A stretch of DNA of 64,000 nt, taken from positions 1 through 64,000 of the forward strand of contig RAZE01000004.1 in the NCBI GenBank assembly GCA_003611955.1. The letters are read 5' to 3'. Of this stretch, positions 25,028-34,895 are shown piece after piece. This stretch comes from a bacterium 1XD8-76 (GTDB lineage: Bacteria; Bacillota; Clostridia; Lachnospirales; Lachnospiraceae). Position 1 is the stretch's first letter. Every line of letters begins with the position of its first letter. Below the pieces are notes generated by a model that had not been told where the DNA came from, made no database searches, and saw only the letters and a list, made by a program, of their open reading frames with translations. Both the position numbers and the translations under genes were made by a program.

Positions 25028-26461
25028 ATGGAACACAAAAACACATGGCTGTTGTACGATGAAAATCAGGTAAAAGAGGCTGAGAAGTTTGCCGAAGACT
25101 ACAAGGAATTTCTGGACAATGGGAAGACAGAGCGGGAATGCATCGATGAGATCGTGACAGAGATAGAGAAGGAAGGGTATGTGGAATTGGAGGCGGCGAT
25201 CGCTGAGAACCGGACATTAAAAGCCGGCGATAAGGTGTACCATGTACACATGAACAAGTCCATCGCCATGTTTCAGATCGGTAAGCAACCGATGGAGGCA
25301 GGCATGAATATTCTGGGCGCGCATATCGATTCTCCGAGGCTGGATGTCAAACAGAATCCGCTCTATGAGGACGGCGGCTTTGCCTATCTGGATACCCATT
25401 ATTACGGCGGTGTGAAGAAATATCAGTGGGTGACGTTGCCTTTGGCGATCCACGGCGTGGTCGTAAAGAAGGACGGCACGACGGTGGAACTGAATATTGG
25501 TGAGGGTGAGGACGATCCGGTATTTTTTGTGTCCGATCTTCTGATCCATCTGGCGTCTGAACAGCTTGAGAAGAAGGCGGCGAAGGTGATCGAGGGCGAA
25601 GCGCTGGATATCATCGTGGGAAACCGGCCGATCGTGATCGAGGCGGAAAAAGAGGATGATAAAAAGGAGGATGTGCCCGGAAAGGCGGCGAAGGACGCGA
25701 TTACAAAGGGAATCCTTGGCATTTTAAAGGAGCAGTATGATATGGAGGAGGAGGACTTCATCTCGGCGGAGTTGGAGATCGTGCCCGCCGGAAAAGCGAG
25801 GGATGCCGGTTTTGACAGAAGCATGATCCTGGCTTACGGGCATGACGACAGAGTCTGCGCGTATCCTTCGATGAAGGCGATTTTAGAGGTGGAGGAGCCG
25901 GAGAAGACGGCGTGCTGTATTTTAGTGGACAAGGAGGAGATCGGCTCTGTGGGGGCGACCGGTATGCAGTCCAAATTCTTTGAGAATGCGCTGGTGGAGG
26001 TGATGAGCCTTGCGGGACAGTATTCGGAACTGGCTTACCGGAGATGTCTGTCCAATTCCTGTATGCTCTCCTCCGATGTGAGCTCCGCTTTTGACCCAAC
26101 CTATGCATCCAGCTTCGACAAGAAAAATGTGGCTTTCCTGGGCGGCGGCATGGTGTTTAACAAGTTTACGGGGGCGAGGGGAAAATCCGGCTCCAACGAT
26201 GCCAATGCGGAATATCTCGCTTATCTGCGCGGTATTTTGGATGAGGCGAAGGTAAACTTCCAGACGGCAGAGCTCGGTAAAGTGGATCTGGGCGGCGGCG
26301 GGACTATCGCTTATATTCTGGCGCTCTATGGAATGAATGTGATCGACAGCGGGGTTCCGGTGCTGAATATGCACGCGCCCTGGGAGGCGATCAGCAAAGC
26401 GGATCTGTATGAGGCGAAGCGCGGTTATGTGGCGTTTTTGCAGGGGGAGAAGAATTTTTAA
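25028..26461 (+). CDS. M18 family zinc aminopeptidase
   Basis: 477 residues, typical M18 length. Zinc ligands and catalytic residues are visible in order: His in [14 protein letters not shown], bridging Asp in [13 protein letters not shown], the Glu pair in [14 protein letters not shown], Asp in [15 protein letters not shown], His near the end in [18 protein letters not shown]. The enzyme removes N-terminal residues, often acidic ones, from peptides in the cytosol as a large tetrahedral oligomer. Two bases before queA. Confidence 0.93.
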   Translation: MEHKNTWLLYDENQVKEAEKFAEDYKEFLDNGKTERECIDEIVTEIEKEGYVELEAAIAENRTLKAGDKVYHVHMNKSIAMFQIGKQPMEAGMNILGAHIDSPRLDVKQNPLYEDGGFAYLDTHYYGGVKKYQWVTLPLAIHGVVVKKDGTTVELNIGEGEDDPVFFVSDLLIHLASEQLEKKAAKVIEGEALDIIVGNRPIVIEAEKEDDKKEDVPGKAAKDAITKGILGILKEQYDMEEEDFISAELEIVPAGKARDAGFDRSMILAYGHDDRVCAYPSMKAILEVEEPEKTACCILVDKEEIGSVGATGMQSKFFENALVEVMSLAGQYSELAYRRCLSNSCMLSSDVSSAFDPTYASSFDKKNVAFLGGGMVFNKFTGARGKSGSNDANAEYLAYLRGILDEAKVNFQTAELGKVDLGGGGTIAYILALYGMNVIDSGVPVLNMHAPWEAISKADLYEAKRGYVAFLQGEKNF

Positions 26462-26463
26462 GC

Positions 26464-27498
26464 ATGCAGGAATTAAAGAAAAGCGATTTTTATTTTGAAC
26501 TGCCGCAGGAACTGATCGCCCAGGACCCCTTAAAGGACCGGGCGTCTTCCCGCCTGCTTGTATTGGATAAAGAAACCGGAGAGATAGAACATCATGTCTT
26601 CCGGGATATTTTGCGCTGCCTTGTGCCGGGGGACTGTCTTGTCCTGAATAATACCAAGGTGATCCCGGCAAGGCTCCTCGGCGTGAAGGAGGAGACCGGC
26701 GCGGCAGTGGAAGTTCTCCTTTTAAAGCGGAAGGAGAAGGATATCTGGGAGACGCTGGTACGCCCCGGGAAAAAAATGCGCCCGGGAGCGAAACTTTCTT
26801 TTGGCGGCGGACTTTTGGGGGCGGAAGTTCTGGAAGTGGTGGAAGAAGGAAACCGGCTGATCCGTTTTACATATGAGGGCATCTTTGAGGAGGTGCTGGA
26901 CCGGCTCGGGGAGATGCCCCTGCCGCCTTACATCACCCACAAATTGCAGGATAAGAATCGTTATCAGACCGTTTATGCAAAATATGAGGGCTCGGCGGCG
27001 GCTCCCACGGCGGGGCTGCATTTTACCACGGAGCTGCTGCAGGAGATTGAAAGAATGGGCGTACAGATCGCCTATGTGACACTGCACGTGGGGCTTGGCA
27101 CGTTCCGGCCGGTGAAGGAGGAGAATGTGCTGGAACACCATATGCATTCCGAATATTATGAAGTTTCTGCGGAAGTCGCCGAAAAGATCAACCGGACGAA
27201 GGCGGAAGGCAAAAGGGTGATCTGTGTGGGAACGACTTCCGCGAGAACGATTGAGAGTGCGGCGGATGAAAACGGGCATCTTGCTGCCTGCAGCGGCAAT
27301 ACGGAAATCTTTATCTATCCCGGATACCGCTTTAGAGTACTGGACTGTCTTTTGACAAACTTCCATCTGCCGGAGTCCACACTGATCATGCTTGTTTCGG
27401 CACTGGCTGGCAGGGAGAAGGTTCTTTCGGCGTATGAAGAGGCGGTGCGGGAGAAGTATCGTTTTTTTTCCTTTGGGGATGCGATGTTTATCTATTAA
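26464..27498 (+). CDS. queA: S-adenosylmethionine:tRNA ribosyltransferase-isomerase
   Basis: 344 residues with the characteristic start ([20 protein letters not shown]) and the blocks [37 protein letters not shown] and [19 protein letters not shown]. It transfers and isomerises the ribosyl part of SAM onto 7-aminomethyl-7-deazaguanine in tRNA to form epoxyqueuosine. Starts two bases after the aminopeptidase stop. Confidence 0.97.
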   Translation: MQELKKSDFYFELPQELIAQDPLKDRASSRLLVLDKETGEIEHHVFRDILRCLVPGDCLVLNNTKVIPARLLGVKEETGAAVEVLLLKRKEKDIWETLVRPGKKMRPGAKLSFGGGLLGAEVLEVVEEGNRLIRFTYEGIFEEVLDRLGEMPLPPYITHKLQDKNRYQTVYAKYEGSAAAPTAGLHFTTELLQEIERMGVQIAYVTLHVGLGTFRPVKEENVLEHHMHSEYYEVSAEVAEKINRTKAEGKRVICVGTTSARTIESAADENGHLAACSGNTEIFIYPGYRFRVLDCLLTNFHLPESTLIMLVSALAGREKVLSAYEEAVREKYRFFSFGDAMFIY

Positions 27499-27550
27499 CA
27501 CCGTTTTCGTACATTTGTAAACAAGTAAATATTGAGGAAATGAGCCGGAG

Positions 27551-27573
27551 AGCCGCTGATCTTCGGCTTTTTT
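27551..27573 (+). terminator. terminator after queA
   Basis: AGCCG (27551-27555) and CGGCT (27564-27568) form a short stem followed by TTTTT. It also overlaps the end of the opposite-strand DUF6512 gene. Confidence 0.6.
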
Positions 27574-28142
27574 CATGGCTTCAGGGAAAATAAAGCAAGA
27601 TTGACAGAGTTCTGGAGCATATATGCTTTATATATTTCTGCCGGTGGATTGGCAAAGAGATCAAGGTCCGGCGGATGGTAAGTAAAGATAAGAAAGCAGA
27701 CAAAGAGAATGCATACCAGAATGCAGAGCATAACGGTAAAGGGTTTCGCCTTGCAGGACAGCGTGAGCCTGTAAAAGAGGAGAAACGCGGTCAGGGTGCT
27801 CACAATAAAGATGCCGATATCCAGAATAAAGAAGTCTTTTCCCAGAATGCCGGTGTAGGCGTAAAAAAGAACCGGGATGAGCAGAGTTCCAGTCAGTATT
27901 CCCAGACACAGGGAGGAGATGATGCATGGGTGATCTTCTTTCAGGCGGAGCGCCGCGAAGAAAGCATACAACAGCATCGGGAAAAACAATAATTTCATGT
28001 GTTCCCATATGGATTCGTTTACTGGTGTGAAAAGACCGATTACAGTATGATTACCGGTCCAGTCATATACAAAATGTGACAGCGTTCCTGTGAGCAGGAC
28101 AAACAGGATTCCGATCACGGTAAAACGTTTAATATTTTTCAT
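27573..28142 (-). CDS. DUF6512 family membrane protein
   Basis: 189 residues, about six transmembrane helices. The N-terminal block FVYDWTGNHTVIGLFTPVNE then SIWEHMKLLFFP is the family signature. Function unknown. It is the only clear minus-strand gene between the left edge and the window end, facing queA and divergent from the envelope operon to its right. The 176-base gap on that side contains a GCCGCCGGCGGC palindrome followed by seven T. Confidence 0.85.
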   Translation of the reverse strand: MKNIKRFTVIGILFVLLTGTLSHFVYDWTGNHTVIGLFTPVNESIWEHMKLLFFPMLLYAFFAALRLKEDHPCIISSLCLGILTGTLLIPVLFYAYTGILGKDFFILDIGIFIVSTLTAFLLFYRLTLSCKAKPFTVMLCILVCILFVCFLIFTYHPPDLDLFANPPAEIYKAYMLQNSVNLALFSLKP

Positions 28143-28318
28143 GGAAAATACCTCACAGGACAGTATACGGAGCAGGATGAAAGTTATGCATTTTTTAAAA
28201 ATATTGTTAAAACGTTGCCGCCGGCGGCGCTTTTTTTATAGAAAGTTTATACAATTAAGAGGACTTTAGCGTGTCAGAGTGGTATGATAGAAGAAGCAAG
28301 ACGGAAGTGAGGAGAACA

Positions 28319-30409
28319 ATGCGGAAACAACTTATAAAGGCGGCTTTCACACTGTTGTGTGTGCTCAGTCTCCTGACAGAAAAAGAGAATAATACAGTAT
28401 ATGCGAGAGAAGAGCAGGCCGCAGAGACCTTTACCGGGGATGTGGCGATGCTGAAACAGGAGGACAACGGCTATGTGATGCAGGTGACGGTGGGAAACAG
28501 TGGGGCGGACTTCACCGGCACGGTGCAGGTGGTCTTTGCCGGCTTTGATACCGGAAACTGTGCCTATCAGACGCAGATCACGCTGCCTTCGCAGGGGAAA
28601 AAGCAGTTTACATTCCATATGACCGACACGGCGGCGGACACCACGCGGGGCGGCCTGTGTGCGCTGAATTTCCTCGATGAGAAGGGGGATGTGCTGCAGT
28701 CCATCGAGTTTGGAAATGTGCTGGAACATGCGGTGACAGATGGTCTGGTCGGTGTTTTGTCGGACGACTTTGCAGGGCTTTCCTTTATGGAGGCGGACGG
28801 AGATCCGATCGATATTCAGGGAAGACAGTTTCCGGTAAAGCTTGTGGAACTGAACGAAGAGAACCTGAACGAGTATCTGGATGGAATGTATTATCTGATC
28901 ATTGATCAGTTTGATGTATCCGCCCTCAGCGATGATAGTATTGAATTGATTCAGGACTGGGTGGAGGACGGCGGCTGGCTGATGATCGGAACCGGGGAAA
29001 ATGCGGCACGGACGCTTTCCGGTTTTGATCAGGATTTTCTGGATGTTGGCATTCTGGGGATCAGTGTGCCGGGGGAGGGAAACATTGCTTCTGCCAATGC
29101 GGAGCCATCAGGCTATTCCTATACGATGTATACAAATGACGGCATCGATTTTACGGATATGGCGATCGCGGAATTGGACTACAGTAAGATGAGCGGCAGC
29201 TTTTATGATAGTTCTGAGAATCCGGCAATATGCGGGCCTGTGAACAATGGGGGGATAGCGGTCTATTTTTATTCTTTCTCAGATGCGGAACTACAGAAAC
29301 TGAGCAGTTATTCGATTGCATCCATCTATAAGGAATTCATTAATTTCGCTTATAAGTATGACGAATATTCGGAATGGGAGTACAGCAGGGAGAGAGCGCT
29401 TTCTTTTATAGACAATATCAATACCAGTGTGGATTTCACCTGGCTTAAGGTGATGATCCTTGTGTATGTTGTGTTGATCGGACCGGTATTGTATCTGATC
29501 CTGCGCAAATGCGGAAAGTGTGAGTGGTACTGGATCTGTGTGCCTGCGCTGGGAGTGCTGTTCATTGTGGGCGTGTATTTTCTGGGGCAGGGAGCCAGGG
29601 TAAAGGACACAATGGTCTATTCCGTCACGGCGCAGAGGGCGGACGGCGACAGCAAGGATACTTATTTTCTCGCTTATCATGCGGGGACAAAGCCATGGGA
29701 GGTACGTTTGAGATCGGAATATGAGATGGCAGGTCCAGGTTCCGGCGGGGGCGGTTATTATTATGGGGGCTACATCCGGAGTGTCGAAGATTACTTCTAC
29801 ACGGTGAGCGATGACGGTGATGGGCTTTTGGCGGGTATCAAACCGGAGGAAAATTTTGACAGCGGATCGTTCTATGCGGTGGGAGGCGCGGAGAGCAGAG
29901 GGCAGATTTTCTGTGAAAATCTGAAATATGACAGAAGAGGAACAGTGGGCGGGAAGATCACGAACGAGACAGATTGTGACATGTCCTATATGGCGGTGTG
30001 GTATCAGAATAATATCATGATATTTTCCGATGTGAAAGCGGGGGAGACGATCGATTTGAAGAGAGATATCCAGAATGACAGGTATGTATTTGGCGGCAGC
30101 TTTTATTCGGTGGATGATCTGCTCTATGATGTGGTGTCCATTTACAGTTATCACGCCGATCTGGGGTATGAGCAGGACGACATGGCGGCGCTCCTGATCG
30201 GTCTGGGCGTAGCGGACCGTGAAAAACCGTCGGGGCCGGATCAGATGATTATTGTGAGCGGTGCAAAGCCGTCCGATATGGACCAGGCAATTATCGTGGG
30301 AGTTGTGAGGGATTACGACAGGGTGACGGAAGGGAAATGCAGTGAAACCTCTTACGGGTGCCTGTATTCCTATGCGGAGATAGGAGGAGGACGAAATGCT
30401 TCACATTGA
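28319..30409 (+). CDS. secreted/membrane-anchored protein heading the ABC-MoxR-VWA operon
   Basis: 696 residues from ATG 28319 (GAGGAGA five bases upstream). A signal peptide (to about residue 30) is followed by an extracytoplasmic region with an Ig-like N-terminal part and a glutamine-amidotransferase-like segment (VLSDDFAGLSFMEADG ... WVEDGGWLMIGTGENA). Two transmembrane helices lie near residues 380-430 (VMILVYVVLIGPVLYLIL; ALGVLFIVGVYFLG), then a further extracytoplasmic domain. Such proteins accompany ABC transporters of the gliding/DUF4350 type. It overlaps the ATPase gene by 14 bases, so it is probably a subunit of the same complex. Confidence 0.7.
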   Translation: MRKQLIKAAFTLLCVLSLLTEKENNTVYAREEQAAETFTGDVAMLKQEDNGYVMQVTVGNSGADFTGTVQVVFAGFDTGNCAYQTQITLPSQGKKQFTFHMTDTAADTTRGGLCALNFLDEKGDVLQSIEFGNVLEHAVTDGLVGVLSDDFAGLSFMEADGDPIDIQGRQFPVKLVELNEENLNEYLDGMYYLIIDQFDVSALSDDSIELIQDWVEDGGWLMIGTGENAARTLSGFDQDFLDVGILGISVPGEGNIASANAEPSGYSYTMYTNDGIDFTDMAIAELDYSKMSGSFYDSSENPAICGPVNNGGIAVYFYSFSDAELQKLSSYSIASIYKEFINFAYKYDEYSEWEYSRERALSFIDNINTSVDFTWLKVMILVYVVLIGPVLYLILRKCGKCEWYWICVPALGVLFIVGVYFLGQGARVKDTMVYSVTAQRADGDSKDTYFLAYHAGTKPWEVRLRSEYEMAGPGSGGGGYYYGGYIRSVEDYFYTVSDDGDGLLAGIKPEENFDSGSFYAVGGAESRGQIFCENLKYDRRGTVGGKITNETDCDMSYMAVWYQNNIMIFSDVKAGETIDLKRDIQNDRYVFGGSFYSVDDLLYDVVSIYSYHADLGYEQDDMAALLIGLGVADREKPSGPDQMIIVSGAKPSDMDQAIIVGVVRDYDRVTEGKCSETSYGCLYSYAEIGGGRNASH

Positions 30410-31430
30410 TCATCTGTATAAAAATTACGGAAAATTTCAGGCAGTCAAAGATCTGACGCTCCATATCCCGCAGGGGGATCTGTTTGGATTCGTGGGACCA
30501 AACGGCGCAGGGAAGACCACTACGATACGGATGGTGTGCGGGCTGATGCTCCCCACCGCCGGCAGCATTGCGATCAACGGGGTGGATGCTTTAACCCACC
30601 GGAAGGAGATCAAAAAACAGATCGGCTATGTGCCGGATTTCTTTGGCGTATATGATAATCTGAAAGTAAAGGAGTACATGGATTTTTACGGTTCCATGTA
30701 CCGCATGCATTCCGGGGAGATCGAGCGGATCGCCGATGATCTGTTGGAACTGGTCAATCTCTCCGACAAAAAGGAGGTTTTTGTAGATACGCTCTCCCGG
30801 GGTATGAAGCAACGGCTGTGTGTGGCAAGGGCGCTGATCCACAATCCGGCGCTTTTGGTTCTCGATGAGCCGAATTCCGGGCTTGATCCCAGAGCCAGGG
30901 TGGAGATGAAGGAGCTTTTGCTGAATCTGAGAAGCATGGGAAAGACTATTGTGATCAGTTCCCATATCTTGTCGGAGCTTTCCGAGATGTGCAACAGCAT
31001 CGGGATCATGGATCACGGGAATCTGGTGGCGGCGGGGCGCATTGAGGATGTGATGGAGCATGTATTCGGAAACGATCAGCTTATCATCACGCTGGACGAG
31101 GGGCGTGAGACGGCGCTGCGCATCGCCAGCGAATATCCGAAGGTGAATGTCCGCTCCGCGGGAGAGCATGAGATCAGGCTGTCGCACACGATGACAAAGA
31201 GGGAGATTGCGGGGATGGTCGGAACGATGATAGCGCACGATGTGGTCGTGACTGGTTTCCACAAACAGGAGGGCAATCTGGAGACACTGTTCATGCGCGT
31301 CACCGAAGGTGACGTTGGCATCGAAGGTGACGTTGGCATCGAAGGTGACGTTGGCATCGGAAGCGCCGCCAGGAAAGAGGGTGCAGCGGGGAAGGAGGGG
31401 AACAGAGATGTGGTTGAATCCGATTGTTAA
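30396..31430 (+). CDS. ABC transporter ATP-binding protein
   Basis: 344 residues. Walker A GPNGAGKTTT at about residues 33-42, signature LSRGMKQRLCVARAL, Walker B LLVLDEPNSGLDPR, switch His in ISSHILSEL. The C-terminal regulatory region (about 215-300) resembles the DrrA/Ccm type. The last 40 residues are odd: three tandem EGDVGI units from an 18-base repeat, then an Ala/Lys/Gly tail. It pairs with the next gene as an ABC-2 exporter or envelope-remodelling transporter. Confidence 0.92.
   Translation: MLHIDHLYKNYGKFQAVKDLTLHIPQGDLFGFVGPNGAGKTTTIRMVCGLMLPTAGSIAINGVDALTHRKEIKKQIGYVPDFFGVYDNLKVKEYMDFYGSMYRMHSGEIERIADDLLELVNLSDKKEVFVDTLSRGMKQRLCVARALIHNPALLVLDEPNSGLDPRARVEMKELLLNLRSMGKTIVISSHILSELSEMCNSIGIMDHGNLVAAGRIEDVMEHVFGNDQLIITLDEGRETALRIASEYPKVNVRSAGEHEIRLSHTMTKREIAGMVGTMIAHDVVVTGFHKQEGNLETLFMRVTEGDVGIEGDVGIEGDVGIGSAARKEGAAGKEGNRDVVESDC
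31305..31358 (+). repeat. 18-bp minisatellite, three exact copies, in frame
   Basis: GAAGGTGACGTTGGCATC occurs three times at 31305, 31323 and 31341 with no differences, adding three EGDVGI hexapeptides near the C-terminus of the ATPase. Being a multiple of three, copy-number change would lengthen or shorten the protein without breaking the frame. Confidence 0.95.
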
Positions 31431-32313
31431 GAAGGATGTAAAAGTGCAGTCGCGCAGTATGAAGATCTGTTTTGGCGTGCTTGTCTATGAACTGATCCTG
31501 GCGCTTGTCTTTTTCTTTGCGATGTTTATTATCCAGGAGAACAACACTTATTATTCCGACAATATATACAGTGAGCTGGTGGGACTCTATCCGGTGCTGG
31601 CGATCACGCAGTTTGTGATCCTCGGTGTGATCGTTCCTGTCAGGACGGCTTCCTCCATATCGGGGGAGCGGGAACGCCAGACTTTTGATATTATGATGAC
31701 CACAGGTATGACGCCTTTTTCCGTCGTCACCGGTAAGGTGATGACTGCGATCGTGCAGAGTATGTTGTTTATCGCCGCAAGCCTGCCGATTATGGCGCTC
31801 TCCTTTGTAGTCGGCGGTATGTCATGGAGTTATCTGTTCTGGTTTTTTGCGATCGCGCTTCTCATATCGATCTTTTCGGCGAGCATAGGGATTTTGTGTT
31901 CTTGCCTCTGTAAAAAGAGTGTCAGCGCGGTGATCATGTCCTACGTGTTTTATCTTATCTTTTTCATCGGTACGCTGGTACCGTCCATTTTGTATGAGAT
32001 ATACAGGATCAATTACTGGTATAATGGAAGTGCTGTACAGAATGGATACAGCTATGGGGAAAATATCGTTTTGACGCTGCTCATTAACCCGGCGGTATAT
32101 CTGGCGGAGTTCGTTGCGCTGGTCATGACAGGAGAATCCATTTGGGATAGTTCGTTTGATATGGCGGGAGCGAGAGGGCCGATCCGCTTTCTGGCCGACG
32201 GAAACCGCTGGATAATCGCTTCGACGATCCTGTTTATGGCAGTTTCGTTCTTGTTTCTCTGGCTTGCCGCAAGGCGCATTGATCCTACCAGGAAGCGCAT
32301 GAAGAGGAGGTAG
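31408..32313 (+). CDS. ABC transporter permease (ABC-2 type)
   Basis: 301 residues from ATG 31408 (GGAGGGG upstream). It overlaps the ATPase end by 23 bases. It starts MWLNPIVKKDVKVQSRSMKI, and has six hydrophobic helices and the cytosolic SISGERERQTFDIMMTTGMT segment typical of ABC-2 permeases. Likely works with the upstream ATPase and the large membrane protein at 28319. Confidence 0.88.
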   Translation: MWLNPIVKKDVKVQSRSMKICFGVLVYELILALVFFFAMFIIQENNTYYSDNIYSELVGLYPVLAITQFVILGVIVPVRTASSISGERERQTFDIMMTTGMTPFSVVTGKVMTAIVQSMLFIAASLPIMALSFVVGGMSWSYLFWFFAIALLISIFSASIGILCSCLCKKSVSAVIMSYVFYLIFFIGTLVPSILYEIYRINYWYNGSAVQNGYSYGENIVLTLLINPAVYLAEFVALVMTGESIWDSSFDMAGARGPIRFLADGNRWIIASTILFMAVSFLFLWLAARRIDPTRKRMKRR

Positions 32314-32332
32314 GTAAGCTGCGGCTGCTTGA

Positions 32333-32450
32333 ATGAAAAGTACCTTTCGGCAACACGCTTGCGCTCCGGGCGAAACGCAGCGGGCACTAAGCTCGAAAAC
32401 ACCTCGCTAAGTGCCGGCGTTTAGCAGGGTTGCGTCAGGGTACTTTTCAT
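32333..32450. repeat. 118-bp imperfect palindrome (nested hairpins)
   Basis: ATGAAAAGTACC (32333-32344) and GGTACTTTTCAT (32439-32450) are perfect inverted repeats. Inside, GCGAAACGCAGCGGGCAC pairs with GTGCCGGCGTTTAGC, and GGCACTAAGC with GCTAAGTGCC. The whole stretch could fold into one long stem and occupies most of the gap between the permease and the next gene. No T run follows. Possible small non-autonomous repeat or processing signal. Confidence 0.65.
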
Positions 32451-32503
32451 TTGAGCTTCGGCAGCGTAGACTTGCATAAAAGGAAATGGAAAGGCAGGGC
32501 GAC

Positions 32504-33865
32504 ATGGATATCGGGAAATATCTGTTGGACGAGATCAAAAAGTGCAGACGTAAGATGAACCTGGCGAAGGCGATAGACCGGGGGATTTTGTGCGCAGCTG
32601 TGGGCGGGATAGCCGGTATCTTCTGTGAGGCAGTCTCTGTGTTTTTGCTGTTTTACCATGTGCATCAGATCGCTGTGTTGTGTTTTCTGGCAGGTTTTAT
32701 TGCGGGCGTCTGTCATGCGATATACAGGCGGGCGGATATGAAAAAAGCGGCAGGGCGGCTGGATTCTTACGGGTTAAAGGAGCGTATGCTCACAGCCTGC
32801 GAAAATCTGGGGAAGAGAGATGATTTCGCTCTGCTTCAAAGGCAGGATGCTTACCGTCACTATGAGCGGGTGCGCGGGGAGATCAGGATATCCATCACAC
32901 CGGATAGGCGGCATGTTCTGGCATTGCTTGTGGCGACTGTTACGGCGGTGGGGATCGGGGTGATCCCTTCTCCGGTGCGGGAGCAGGCGGAGGTCACGCA
33001 TCAGGTGAAAGAGGAGGCGAAGGAGGAGAAGGCGGAGCTGGAAGAACTTCTGGATGCCCTGGAGGGTGTGGATATGGAGAGTCTGACGGAGGTTCAGAAG
33101 GCGGAACTTCAGGAGCTTCTCGATACAATGGAGCTGTCCCGGGAGGAACTTGCAGGGGCGGATTCCTGGGAGAGCCTTTCTGCCGCGACGGGGCGGCTGG
33201 ACTATAAATATCAGCAGGCGGCGCAGAGCCTTAATGGTCTTGCCGGGCAGCTTAAGTACCCGGATATGGCAGGTGTGGCAGACGCGGAAGCTCTGGCAAA
33301 GGCGCTTGCGGATGCAGCGGAGCAGAACGGTCAGCAGATGGTTTCCGCTGGAGCGGCGTCCGGAAACCCGGACGGTGGAGATGGGCAGAATGGAGAAAGC
33401 GGTCAGGGAGGAGCGAGTGGCTCCGGCAATGGTCAGAACGGGAATAATAATGCGGGCGGCGGAGACAGTCAGGGCGGAGAGGATGGTTCCGACGGCGGAG
33501 GCGGCCAGGGAGGAGAAGGCGGCCAGGGTGAAGAAGGCGGCTCCGGCAGGGAAAGCGGCGAAAACGGTCAGGGTAGCGGAACCGGAGGCGGACGGGGTAC
33601 CGGAAGCAGCGATACGGCACATGATTATGTCAGCATTCCGGGGGCTTTGGCGGATGACTCTTCCCTGACGGGAAACAAAAGCGGAGATCAGGGTTCCGAT
33701 TATTATCGCCAGCAGAACGGCCTCGCCTGGGAGGGCGATCATGTGGAGTACAGTTCCGTGATCGGCGAATATACGGACAGCGCCTATGAGGGGATCGCGA
33801 ACGGGAGGTATCCGAGCGGGATGGAGGCGGTGATCCGGGATTATTTTGAGAATCTGAACAAATAG
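32504..33865 (+). CDS. membrane protein with long Gly/Gln/Asn-rich linker
   Basis: 453 residues from ATG 32504; an in-frame ATG at 32486 is also possible. Two transmembrane helices near residues 25-75 and another near 140-160 precede an acidic coiled-coil-like region (EEAKEEKAELEELLDALEG), then about 80 residues of almost only Gly, Gln, Ser, Asn and Glu, and a folded C-terminal part (VEYSSVIGEYTDSAYEGIAN). In operons of this kind the corresponding gene lies between the ABC permease and MoxR. The low-complexity part suggests a flexible extracytoplasmic tether. Function unknown. Confidence 0.7.
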   Translation: MDIGKYLLDEIKKCRRKMNLAKAIDRGILCAAVGGIAGIFCEAVSVFLLFYHVHQIAVLCFLAGFIAGVCHAIYRRADMKKAAGRLDSYGLKERMLTACENLGKRDDFALLQRQDAYRHYERVRGEIRISITPDRRHVLALLVATVTAVGIGVIPSPVREQAEVTHQVKEEAKEEKAELEELLDALEGVDMESLTEVQKAELQELLDTMELSREELAGADSWESLSAATGRLDYKYQQAAQSLNGLAGQLKYPDMAGVADAEALAKALADAAEQNGQQMVSAGAASGNPDGGDGQNGESGQGGASGSGNGQNGNNNAGGGDSQGGEDGSDGGGGQGGEGGQGEEGGSGRESGENGQGSGTGGGRGTGSSDTAHDYVSIPGALADDSSLTGNKSGDQGSDYYRQQNGLAWEGDHVEYSSVIGEYTDSAYEGIANGRYPSGMEAVIRDYFENLNK

Positions 33866-33935
33866 AGGAGCTAAGGCGCTGAGAACTATTTTCCCGAAAG
33901 GGGAAATCATAAATAAGAAAGCGGGAAAGAGGGAT

Positions 33936-34895
33936 ATGACGGCAGATATCGAATTGTATCAGAAGAAAATCATGGAGTGTGAACGGGAGATCGGGAAGGG
34001 GATCATCGGGCAGAGGGAGGTGATCCGTCAGGTAATGCTGGCGCTTCTCTCAGGGGGGAATGTGTTGCTTGAGGGGATGCCGGGGCTTGGGAAGACGATG
34101 TTGGTGCGCACGATTGCACGGGTGTTTCGGCTGTCCTTTAAACGGATTCAGTTTACGCCGGATCTGATGCCTGGCGATGTGACGGGGACGAATATCATGG
34201 TGAAGGAGGAGGGACACAGCAGTTTCCGCTTTGAGCGGGGACCTGTGTTTGCCAATCTGGTGCTGGCGGACGAGATCAACCGGGCGACGCCCAAAACCCA
34301 GTCCGCCCTGCTGGAGGCGATGCAGGAGCATACGGTGACGGTGGGGAACGAGAGCCACCGGCTGGAGGAGCCGTTTTTTGTGCTCGCCACCCAGAATCCT
34401 ATTGAGCAGGAGGGGACCTATCCCCTGCCGGAGGCACAGCTCGACCGGTTTATGTTCAAGGTGCTGGTGACTTTTCCGGGCAAGGAGGAACTGCGGGGCA
34501 TCGTGGAGATGACGGAAGGGCAAAGAGAGCCGGAGATTTGCAGCGTATTGAGCGGGGAGGAGCTTTTGAAAGCCCGTGGGCTGATAGCCGGGATGCCCAT
34601 CGCAGACGCGGTCATGGATCATATTCTGGAACTTGTGATGGCGACGCATGAGGAAAATCCGTATATCAGAGAGGGCGCCAGTCCCCGTGCGGCACAATCC
34701 CTGATCCGGGCGTCCAGGGCCCGGGCTTTTATGGAGGGACGGCTGAACGTTTCCTTTGAGGATGTGCAGAGGATGGCGTATCCGGTGTTGCGCCATCGAA
34801 TCCTGTTAAATTTTGACGCGATCTCGAAGGGCATCCGGGAGGATACCGTGATCCGCCGGATCATCGAGGCAAAGGGAAAGAATCTGTATGCTTGA
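33936..34895 (+). CDS. MoxR family AAA+ ATPase
   Basis: 319 residues. Walker A GMPGLGKT at about residues 44-51, Walker B LVLADEINRA near 110, sensor 1 in FVLATQNPIEQEGTYPLPEA, sensor 2 region SPRAAQSLIRASRARA. MoxR proteins act as chaperone-like ATPases that work with DUF58 and VWA proteins encoded beside them. Here both follow immediately, with overlapping reading frames, making a complete MoxR-DUF58-VWA set. Confidence 0.95.
   Translation: MTADIELYQKKIMECEREIGKGIIGQREVIRQVMLALLSGGNVLLEGMPGLGKTMLVRTIARVFRLSFKRIQFTPDLMPGDVTGTNIMVKEEGHSSFRFERGPVFANLVLADEINRATPKTQSALLEAMQEHTVTVGNESHRLEEPFFVLATQNPIEQEGTYPLPEAQLDRFMFKVLVTFPGKEELRGIVEMTEGQREPEICSVLSGEELLKARGLIAGMPIADAVMDHILELVMATHEENPYIREGASPRAAQSLIRASRARAFMEGRLNVSFEDVQRMAYPVLRHRILLNFDAISKGIREDTVIRRIIEAKGKNLYA

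Noticed and set aside
28219-28240. GCCGCCGGCGGC palindrome followed by seven T as a terminator
   Set aside because: Only a four-base stem is possible once a loop is allowed, and no plus-strand gene ends just before it.
31305-31358. Tandem 18-base repeat as a CRISPR array
   Set aside because: No spacers, in frame within a coding region, no cas genes.
32774-33910. 378-codon minus-strand open frame
   Set aside because: Antisense to the Gly-rich membrane protein; generated by the repetitive codons.
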